From assembly GCA_963678055.1 (NCBI GenBank), contig OY782679.1:868001-932000 (forward strand): DNA of 64,000 nt. The letters are read 5' to 3'. The position numbers and the translations under genes were made by a program. This stretch comes from CAXXOK01 sp963678055 (GTDB lineage: Bacteria > Bacillota > Clostridia > Christensenellales > Aristaeellaceae). Below the pieces are notes generated by a model. The model worked only from the letters and a program-made list of their open reading frames with translations. It made no database searches and was not told the origin of the DNA. Below, in pieces: positions 58,416 to 64,000 of the stretch (positions are counted from its first letter, which is position 1; each line of letters begins with the position of its first letter).

Positions 58416-59285
58416 ATGAAACGAACGTTTTTCGACCGTGTGCTCACCGGGCTTGCGGGGCTTATACTGACGCTTCTTGGGATTGGCCTGTTTGTATACG
58501 GCGTAGGCATCTTTCCTTTTGAGCTGGATACGACCTTCCTGGAAGGCCCGTTCACGTTCTGGCAGCATGTGCTGCTGGCAGCGATTGCCCTGGTACTGTT
58601 GTTCCTGGGCCTGCGCGGTGTGGCGGCGATGTTCCGCTCCAACAAGGAGAAAGGTTTTATTCTCCAGCGCACGGAGTATGGCGATCTGAATATCTCCATG
58701 AACGCTATGGAGAACATGGTGAAAAAGGTCGTCGACATGAACGACGAGCTGAAAGTCACCAGCACAAAGATTTCTCACACCAAGGACGGCGTGATTGTAT
58801 CTGTCCGCGTTCTTTTGGAAAATGGTGTGAACATTCCCATGATCGTCAGCGCACTGCAACGGCAGACCCGGCAGTACATTACCTCGTGCTCCGGCGTGGA
58901 AGTCAAAGAAGTGCGCGTGTTTGTCGATACGACGGCCGGCTCCGGCCCCAAACTGCACACGGAAAAGGGTAACGAACTCGTAGCCGATGTAGACGCCGTG
59001 GAAAAAGCGGGCCGCATGGTAGACCGCCTTAACGATGCCGTGCAGAAAGCCATCAAGTCCGACGCAGCCCCCAAGCTGCCCGAGGATGAAAAGGAATCCC
59101 TTCACCAGCGCATCTTCCGCAAAAAAGGGGAAGCGCATGAAAAGGAAACAGCCGATGCGGCGGCTACAGTTACAGACGAAAAAACAGATCAGGCTGAACC
59201 TGAAAAGGAGAAACAGCCTAAAACGACGAAGAAAAAGGCTGCGGCGCCAAAAACCGGCGACCCGCACGAGAAGGAGGACGTGTAA
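58416..59285 (+). CDS. amaP: AmaP-like alkaline shock membrane anchor protein
   Basis: A 289-residue protein with two N-terminal membrane helices (VLTGLAGLILTLLGIGLFVYG and HVLLAAIALVLLFLGLRGVAAMF) and a cytoplasmic domain that includes QRTEYGDLNISMNAMENMVKKVV and VSVRVLLENGVNIPMIVSALQ, an Asp23-like half domain typical of AmaP. AmaP anchors Asp23 at the membrane. About 90 C-terminal residues are a charged Lys/Glu/Ala tail (KKKAAAPKTGDPHEKEDV end), similar in style to the Asp23 tail of the same operon. ATG at 58416 follows GGAGG by nine bases; the earlier ATG at 58401 lacks a site. Confidence 0.88.
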   Translation: MKRTFFDRVLTGLAGLILTLLGIGLFVYGVGIFPFELDTTFLEGPFTFWQHVLLAAIALVLLFLGLRGVAAMFRSNKEKGFILQRTEYGDLNISMNAMENMVKKVVDMNDELKVTSTKISHTKDGVIVSVRVLLENGVNIPMIVSALQRQTRQYITSCSGVEVKEVRVFVDTTAGSGPKLHTEKGNELVADVDAVEKAGRMVDRLNDAVQKAIKSDAAPKLPEDEKESLHQRIFRKKGEAHEKETADAAATVTDEKTDQAEPEKEKQPKTTKKKAAAPKTGDPHEKEDV

Positions 59286-59516
59286 ATGGCAAACGAAGAG
59301 CAATCCAAATGGCTGACGATAGGCACAAAGCACTGTGGCTGGCTGATCGGTCTTTGCGGCGTAGCGCTTGCACTGATGCTTTTATTCCTGGGATTTTGGA
59401 GAACGCTGGTTATTTCCCTGTTTTTCGCGGTAGGGTATCTGTTTGGCTCTAACAACCAAAAAATTGTGGGAATCAAGAAATTTATCAATAAAATCTTTCC
59501 GCCTAAGGGCGAATGA
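59286..59516 (+). CDS. DUF2273 small membrane protein
   Basis: A 76-residue protein with two membrane helices (CGWLIGLCGVALALMLLFLGF and LVISLFFAVGYLFGSN) and a basic end KKFINKIFPPKGE. This is DUF2273, which regularly sits between amaP and asp23-type genes in Firmicutes and Actinobacteria. It begins on the base after the amaP stop, so it is translated with it. It probably forms part of the Asp23 membrane assembly. Confidence 0.88.
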   Translation: MANEEQSKWLTIGTKHCGWLIGLCGVALALMLLFLGFWRTLVISLFFAVGYLFGSNNQKIVGIKKFINKIFPPKGE

Positions 59517-59538
59517 TGTTGGAAACGGAGTGTAGCGC

Positions 59539-59988
59539 ATGGCGCGTTCGGTAGCCAGGCAGGCTGCAATGCAGCTTGCCTATCAGCGTTCATGCGGGGG
59601 AGACACCGGCGAAAGCGCCGTGGCCCTGGTATACGAACAGCTAAGAGGAAAAGGGATGCCTTCCGGCGATGATCAAGTATTCATCGACGATGTTTTATCC
59701 GGTATGCTGGAACATCAGCAGGAGATTGACGGCTTGATTGCCGAACATTCCAGCGGCGAGTGGACGCTTGAGCGTGTGCCGCGTGTGGACTTAAGTATTT
59801 TGCGGTTGGCGGTGTACGAACTATTATACCGCGCAGACGTACCCGACAACGTTTCCATCAGTGAAGCGATGGAGATGGCCGAGCGCTATTCCGAACCCAA
59901 GAGCGGCCGCTATATCAATGGCGTTCTGGGCGCAATTCAGCGTGGCAAGCGAAAGGGTGTTGAGCATGAGGGCAGCGATCGGGCTTGA
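59539..59988 (+). CDS. nusB: Transcription antitermination factor NusB
   Basis: A 149-residue NusB, partner of NusE/S10 in rRNA antitermination. All-helical pattern with RSVARQAAMQLAYQRS at the start, FIDDVLSGMLEHQQEIDGLI, WTLERVPRVDLSILRLAVYEL, DVPDNVSISEAMEMAERYS and KSGRYINGVLGAI. It lies 22 bp after DUF2273. The last 23 bases overlap the TsaD-like gene. Confidence 0.95.
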   Translation: MARSVARQAAMQLAYQRSCGGDTGESAVALVYEQLRGKGMPSGDDQVFIDDVLSGMLEHQQEIDGLIAEHSSGEWTLERVPRVDLSILRLAVYELLYRADVPDNVSISEAMEMAERYSEPKSGRYINGVLGAIQRGKRKGVEHEGSDRA

Positions 59989-60934
59989 TACCAGCTGTTA
60001 CACCACGTCTGCGGCCATCGCAGACGAAAACGGCAATATCATCGGCTTTCAACGAAAGCTGCTCCCAGTGCAACCGGGAACCTGCGGCCTGCGCCAAAGC
60101 AAGGCCGTTTTTGCACACTTAAAGCAACTGCCGACGCTCACACAGCAGCTGATGGCAGAGGCCGGGGATGCCGATATTGCGGCGGTTGCGGTGTCGGCAA
60201 CGCCCAGAGACCGGGAAGACAGCTACATGCCCGTGTTCACCGTGGGACGTTCGATCGGCCAAACGCTTGCCAGCGTGTTACAGGTGCCTCTGTATGAAAC
60301 CACGCACCAAATGGGGCATATTCTGGCGGGGATGATCGGCAATCCGCCGATTGATGGGCCGTTTGTGGCCTTGCATATCTCCGGCGGCACGACCGAGACT
60401 CTGCACTGCGACCATGAAACGGTCACGCCCCTTGGGCAATCGCAAGATATCCATGCCGGTCAGTTGATTGACCGCATCGGGGTGCAGCTGGGGATGGCGT
60501 TCCCCGCAGGTGCGGCGCTGGAGCAGCTGGCTATGCAGGGGCATGCTCAGGCACGACTGCCGGTGAGCATGGCGCGCAGGGATATGGATTGTCACCTGTC
60601 CGGCGCGGAAACCCAGGCCAAGCGCTGGCTGGAGGCAAAAGCGTTTGCACCGGAGACCGTCGCAGCGGAAGTGTTTGACCTGCTGGCGCGCACAACAGCG
60701 CGGATGATTGCCGCCGCATGCTTGGAAACCCAGGCAAAGACCGTGCTCATCGTCGGCGGTGTGGCCTCGTCCACGTTGCTGCGGGACTGGATTCCAACGA
60801 GACTCAAGAAACGCGGCTGCCACGCCAATGTGGTGTTTGGCAAGCGCGACTATGCGTCCGATAACGCGGCGGGTGTTGCCCGCTACGGGATGCGTAAACG
60901 ATTAGAAATGGAGGGATTGCCATGCAAATTTTAG
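59966..60934 (+). CDS. TsaD/Kae1-family paralog
   Basis: A 322-residue protein of the ASKHA-fold TsaD/Kae1/YgjD family. True TsaD transfers threonylcarbamoyl to tRNA. Here the family frame is present (IGLDTSCYTTSAAI, SGGTTETLHC, QSQDIHAGQLIDRIG, SGAETQAKRWLE and YASDNAAGVARYG), and the metal motif HMEGH is THQMGHILAG, which keeps both histidines but lacks the Glu. SGGHT is SGGTT. These differences and the nusB-xseA context point to the Clostridia-specific paralog, not the housekeeping TsaD. Function unknown. Start at ATG 59966 inside nusB; it overlaps folD by 13 bases. Confidence 0.83.
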   Translation: MRAAIGLDTSCYTTSAAIADENGNIIGFQRKLLPVQPGTCGLRQSKAVFAHLKQLPTLTQQLMAEAGDADIAAVAVSATPRDREDSYMPVFTVGRSIGQTLASVLQVPLYETTHQMGHILAGMIGNPPIDGPFVALHISGGTTETLHCDHETVTPLGQSQDIHAGQLIDRIGVQLGMAFPAGAALEQLAMQGHAQARLPVSMARRDMDCHLSGAETQAKRWLEAKAFAPETVAAEVFDLLARTTARMIAAACLETQAKTVLIVGGVASSTLLRDWIPTRLKKRGCHANVVFGKRDYASDNAAGVARYGMRKRLEMEGLPCKF

Positions 60935-61764
60935 ACGGCAAAGCCATGTCCGCCCAGGTGGAAGCGGAGCTTAAGCAGCGCGTGGACGCAATACTTGCAA
61001 AGGGACAGGTGCCCGGATTGGAAGTCATACTGGTGGGGGATGACCCGGCCAGCCACCTGTATGTCGGCAATAAAGAAAAAGCCTGTGCAAGGCTGGGCCT
61101 GTACAGCAAAACCGTGCGTTTGCCGGAGGGCACCACCCAGGAAGCGCTGGAGCAGGCCATACAGGAGGCCAATGATAATCCGAAAATTCACGGTATTCTG
61201 GTGCAGATGCCGCTGCCGGGGCATTTGGACTCTGAACGCGCACTGGCGATGATCGTGCCTCATAAGGATGCCGATGGCTTTCATAATGTGAGCATGGGCA
61301 AACTGCTGCGCGGCGAAGAGGGGCCCGTTGCCTGCACGCCCAAAGGCGTCATGGTGATGCTGAAGTCCGCCGGGATCGACCTGACAGGTAAGGATGCCGT
61401 AGTCGTCGGGCGTTCCAACATCGTGGGCAAGCCCATGGCAGTGTTATTGATGCACGCAAACGCGACTGTGACCATCTGCCATTCCAGAACCAAGGATCTG
61501 GCGGCGCATACCCGCCGCGCGGATGTGCTGGTTGCAGCTATCGGCAAGCCGAAATTCATCACCGACGATATGGTCAAGGACGGCGCAGTCGTGGTGGATG
61601 TGGGCATGAACCGTGTGGATGGCAAGTTCTGCGGCGATGTAGACTTTGAAGCCGTGAAGGACAAATGCAGCTGGATTTCCCCTGTACCCGGCGGCGTAGG
61701 TCGTATGACCATTGCGATGCTGATGTCCAATACGCTGGATGCTGCGGAGAAGGCCTTTTCATGA
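60922..61764 (+). CDS. folD: Bifunctional methylenetetrahydrofolate dehydrogenase/cyclohydrolase FolD
   Basis: FolD interconverts 5,10-methylene- and 10-formyl-tetrahydrofolate. The 280-residue protein has SHLYVGNKEKACARLG with the catalytic Lys, IHGILVQMPLPGHLD, DADGFHNVSMGKL, CTPKGVMVMLKSAGID, VVVGRSNIVGKPMAVLL, TVTICHSRTKDL and SPVPGGVGRMTIAMLM. It ends in an ATGA overlap with xseA. Confidence 0.97.
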   Translation: MQILDGKAMSAQVEAELKQRVDAILAKGQVPGLEVILVGDDPASHLYVGNKEKACARLGLYSKTVRLPEGTTQEALEQAIQEANDNPKIHGILVQMPLPGHLDSERALAMIVPHKDADGFHNVSMGKLLRGEEGPVACTPKGVMVMLKSAGIDLTGKDAVVVGRSNIVGKPMAVLLMHANATVTICHSRTKDLAAHTRRADVLVAAIGKPKFITDDMVKDGAVVVDVGMNRVDGKFCGDVDFEAVKDKCSWISPVPGGVGRMTIAMLMSNTLDAAEKAFS

Positions 61765-62972
61765 GTACGCGCCTGACCTTGACGGTTGGAGAACTGAACG
61801 AGTACGTTCGTAAGTCGCTTGCGGGCGACCCGATGCTGCGCAATCTTTCACTGCGCGGTGAGATTTCCAACTTCAAACGCCATGTGTCAGGGCATATATA
61901 CTTTACCCTCAAGGATGAAAACAGCGCTATTCAGTGCGCCATGTTCCGCACGGCGGCCATCGGGCTGAAGTTTCGGCCGTCGGATGGAATGAAAGTGGTC
62001 CTGCGCGGCAACGTAGGCTTATATGTAAAGTCCGGCTCCTACCAATTCTATGTCGATGGCATGGAGGAGGAGGGGCTTGGCGACATTCACCTGCGTATGG
62101 AAGCGCTGAAAAAGAAATTGCAGGCCGAGGGCCTTTTTGATGCTGCGCTGAAAAAACCCCTGCCGCTATTGCCCAAGGGCGTGGGTATCGCCACCAGTAA
62201 AACTGGCGCAGTCATCCACGATATGACCCGTGTAGGCTGGCGGCGTCACCCGGGAATTCCGTTTTACCTGTATCCCGTTTCGGTGCAGGGAAAGGGTGCG
62301 GCCAAGGAGATTGCCGCCGCCGTGGAAGCGCTGGACAAGCTTCCGGAGGTGGATGTGATCATCGTCGCGCGCGGCGGTGGCAGCCTGGAGGATCTGTGGG
62401 AGTTCAACGAGGAAGTCTTGGCACGGGCGATTGCAAAGTGCAAAAAACCTGTGGTTAGCGCTGTGGGACACGAGACGGATTTTTCTATTTCCGATTTTGT
62501 GGCCGACCTGCGCGCGCCGACACCTTCGGCTGCGGCCGAGCTTGTTGTACCGCTGCGCGATCAGCTGTTGCAAACCACCGACAAGCTGCAAACCCGTATG
62601 CGCCGTTCTTGCGAGATGACGCTTTCGGGCTATGCTGCCGACCTGTCTGAGCTATCGGCCCGCATTGCCCGACAAACGCCGGAGAAGCAACTTGGCGTGA
62701 TTACCGAGCGCTTACAGGGACTGGCGCAGCGTATGGCTTTGCTGTACAAACAAGCGCTGGAACAAAAGGCCCGGGCCTTGTCGGAACTAACGGTGCGCAT
62801 CACGGCTGCCAGCCCCAAAGCAACACTCAAACGCGGCTATGCAATCGTACGCCGGGGGAAGCACCCTGTGCAAAGCGTAGCTACACTCAAGCCCGATGAC
62901 CTGCTCACCATTACCCTTGCAGACGGCAGCGCAGAGGCCAAAACCCTGCGGATACATCAGGAGGATCAATAA
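61761..62972 (+). CDS. xseA: Exodeoxyribonuclease VII large subunit
   Basis: A 403-residue catalytic subunit of ExoVII, a metal-independent single-strand DNA exonuclease. N-terminal OB fold: LTVGELNEYVRKSL, LSLRGEISNFKRHVSGHIYFTLKD. Core: IGIATSKTGAVIHDM-type VGIATSKTGAVIHDM, VIIVARGGGSLEDLWEFNEE and VGHETDFSISDFVADLRAPTPSAAAEL (in parts). The C-terminal coiled stalk binds several XseB copies. The ATG at 61761 overlaps the folD stop. Confidence 0.96.
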   Translation: MSTRLTLTVGELNEYVRKSLAGDPMLRNLSLRGEISNFKRHVSGHIYFTLKDENSAIQCAMFRTAAIGLKFRPSDGMKVVLRGNVGLYVKSGSYQFYVDGMEEEGLGDIHLRMEALKKKLQAEGLFDAALKKPLPLLPKGVGIATSKTGAVIHDMTRVGWRRHPGIPFYLYPVSVQGKGAAKEIAAAVEALDKLPEVDVIIVARGGGSLEDLWEFNEEVLARAIAKCKKPVVSAVGHETDFSISDFVADLRAPTPSAAAELVVPLRDQLLQTTDKLQTRMRRSCEMTLSGYAADLSELSARIARQTPEKQLGVITERLQGLAQRMALLYKQALEQKARALSELTVRITAASPKATLKRGYAIVRRGKHPVQSVATLKPDDLLTITLADGSAEAKTLRIHQEDQ

Positions 62973-63236
62973 ATGGCGAATCAAAAACCAAGCTTTGAGG
63001 AAGATCTCCAGACGCTGGAAGCGCTAGCAGACAAGATGGAGCTGGGAGAGCTGCCCCTTGAACAGCTGATGGACGCTTACGAACAGGGTGCAAAGCTTGC
63101 TAAAAGCCTGGATGCACGCCTGAAAACGGCGGCCGCCAAGCTATACGAGGTGAGCAAACAGGGCGATGGTACGCTTGCCAAGGCCGTTAGCGCTGTTGCC
63201 CAGCAGGAATCCCTGCTCGACCCGGCACAGGAGTAA
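62973..63236 (+). CDS. xseB: Exodeoxyribonuclease VII small subunit
   Basis: An 87-residue helical-hairpin subunit that decorates the XseA stalk. PSFEEDLQTLEALADKMELG and LPLEQLMDAYEQGAKLAKSL are the family helices. It begins on the base after the xseA stop, with CAGGAGG upstream. Confidence 0.94.
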   Translation: MANQKPSFEEDLQTLEALADKMELGELPLEQLMDAYEQGAKLAKSLDARLKTAAAKLYEVSKQGDGTLAKAVSAVAQQESLLDPAQE

Positions 63237-63240
63237 GAAA

Positions 63241-64000
63241 GTGGATTACCGTGCGACGTATGACGGGTATCTGCAAGCGGTCAACACCGCGCTTGCAGCG
63301 CATCCGCTGCTTAAGGGCGAAACGCAGCATACCGAGGTGCTGTCGCAAACGCCTGTGGATGGCGTGATACCTGAGCCGCTTTGCTCGGCCATGCGCTACA
63401 GCCTGCTGCTACCCGGTAAACGCTTGCGCCCGGTGCTGCTGCTGGCGGCATATCACCTGCTGGCGGATGATTTTACCGCTGCGCTTCCCTATGCCATCGC
63501 ACTGGAAATGATACACACCTATTCACTGATTCACGATGATCTACCCGCCATGGATGACGATCATCTGCGCCGCGGCAAACCGACCAACCATCTGGTGTTT
63601 GGCGAGAACATCGCCATACTGGCAGGTGATGGGCTCTACTCTCTGGCCATGGAAACCATGCTGGAAGCGGCATTGCAGTCCGGCCATCCCCATGCGTTGC
63701 AGGCGATAACGGAGATTGCCGTTTGCGCGGGCGTGCGCGGCATGATCGCCGGACAGACGCTGGATGTGAAGCTGGAGGGTACACAGCCCAGAAAGGATAT
63801 GGTACACTATATCCAGCGGCATAAGACCGGCGATTTGCTCACTGCACCGCTTACCGCCGGGCTGATACTTGCCGGAGCGGACGAGGCGATGCTTGAAGCC
63901 GGCCGCAGCTACGGCAAGGCGCTTGGAAATGCATTCCAAATCGTGGATGACTTGCTGGATTTACAGGGGGATGCTACAATACTCGGCAAGCAGACCGGCA
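63241..64000 (+). CDS. ispA: Polyprenyl diphosphate synthase IspA (3' end outside window)
   Basis: The frame from GTG 63241 (GGAG just upstream) stays open to the window end, giving 253 residues of about 295. First aspartate-rich motif IHDDLPAMDDDHLRRGKPTNH, GDGLYSLAMETML, GMIAGQTLDVKLEG, HYIQRHKTGDLLTAPL and second motif FQIVDDLLDLQGD identify a short-chain trans-prenyltransferase, most likely farnesyl (or geranylgeranyl) diphosphate synthase. It supplies precursors of undecaprenyl phosphate and quinones. In related genomes dxs follows. Confidence 0.94.
   Translation, partial: MDYRATYDGYLQAVNTALAAHPLLKGETQHTEVLSQTPVDGVIPEPLCSAMRYSLLLPGKRLRPVLLLAAYHLLADDFTAALPYAIALEMIHTYSLIHDDLPAMDDDHLRRGKPTNHLVFGENIAILAGDGLYSLAMETMLEAALQSGHPHALQAITEIAVCAGVRGMIAGQTLDVKLEGTQPRKDMVHYIQRHKTGDLLTAPLTAGLILAGADEAMLEAGRSYGKALGNAFQIVDDLLDLQGDATILGKQTG

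Noticed and set aside
58308..59333. 341-codon open frame opposite amaP
   Set aside because: Arises from the Lys/Glu-rich codons of the AmaP tail; no ribosome site and no homologous look.
1..64000. CRISPR arrays, insertion sequences, prophage or rRNA/tRNA genes
   Set aside because: No regularly spaced repeats, transposase, integrase or phage structural genes were seen, and no tRNA cloverleaf or rRNA sequence was recognised.

Overview
The window is a dense stretch of bacterial chromosome from an anaerobic member of the Clostridia (Firmicutes). The grounds are a threonine T-box upstream of thrS, a WhiA/HPr-like pair, an ECF vitamin-transporter core, XpaC/TelA, Asp23/AmaP/DUF2273, the yerC-pcrA-ligA order, the nusB-folD-xseA-xseB-ispA order, and a four-subunit 2-oxoacid:ferredoxin oxidoreductase. 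Base composition looks evenly GC-rich at roughly 50-57% by eye. There are no rRNA or tRNA genes, CRISPR arrays, insertion sequences or phage genes, so this reads as core chromosome, not an island.

Layout. 0-9 kb: the end of a sugar-type solute-binding protein, a DUF1801 protein, thrS with its T-box, a structured intergenic transcript, a MutS2-like ATPase without an Smr domain, recF, and a GH13 glucanohydrolase coupled to recF. 9-15 kb: a Crh/HPr-like protein with whiA, a divergent ROK fructokinase, and the ferredoxin oxidoreductase operon with a coiled-coil protein inserted in it. 15-19.3 kb: xpaC-telA, then a glutamine-synthetase-like protein with altered catalytic residues and an ANTAR RNA-binding regulator. 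19.4-27.7 kb (minus strand): a secreted SH3b/peptidoglycan-binding protein, threonine aldolase, yacL, radA and uvrC. 27.8-34 kb: a small membrane protein, corA with a leader peptide and attenuator, a BMP-type binding protein, and nadABC.

34-42 kb holds an ECF transporter region with two divergent arms. The minus arm carries DUF3842, a conserved unknown protein, an S component and a uridine-kinase-like protein. The plus arm carries a riboflavin-kinase/EcfA1 fusion, EcfA2, EcfT, TruA and an MreB-like protein. 42-50 kb: YfbR-like nucleotidase, HAD phosphatase, MATE exporter, malic enzyme, a long Lgt, a serine hydrolase, RecX, a double-chagasin protein and a long TspO-like protein. 50.7-56 kb: ligA, pcrA, yerC and rplS. 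56-57.3 kb: two small secreted proteins. 57.6-64 kb: an envelope-stress/housekeeping operon (asp23-amaP-DUF2273-nusB-tsaD paralog-folD-xseA-xseB-ispA) that runs off the window end.

The most notable features are the RibK-EcfA1 fusion, a 32-codon leader peptide with a terminator-type attenuator before corA, the degenerate glutamine synthetase paired with an ANTAR regulator, an internally duplicated secreted protein with an unnamed domain, and the coiled-coil gene inside the oxidoreductase operon. Many promoters with 16-18 bp spacing can be read directly. Start codons were moved downstream from the longest open frame wherever a Shine-Dalgarno sequence or family length required it.
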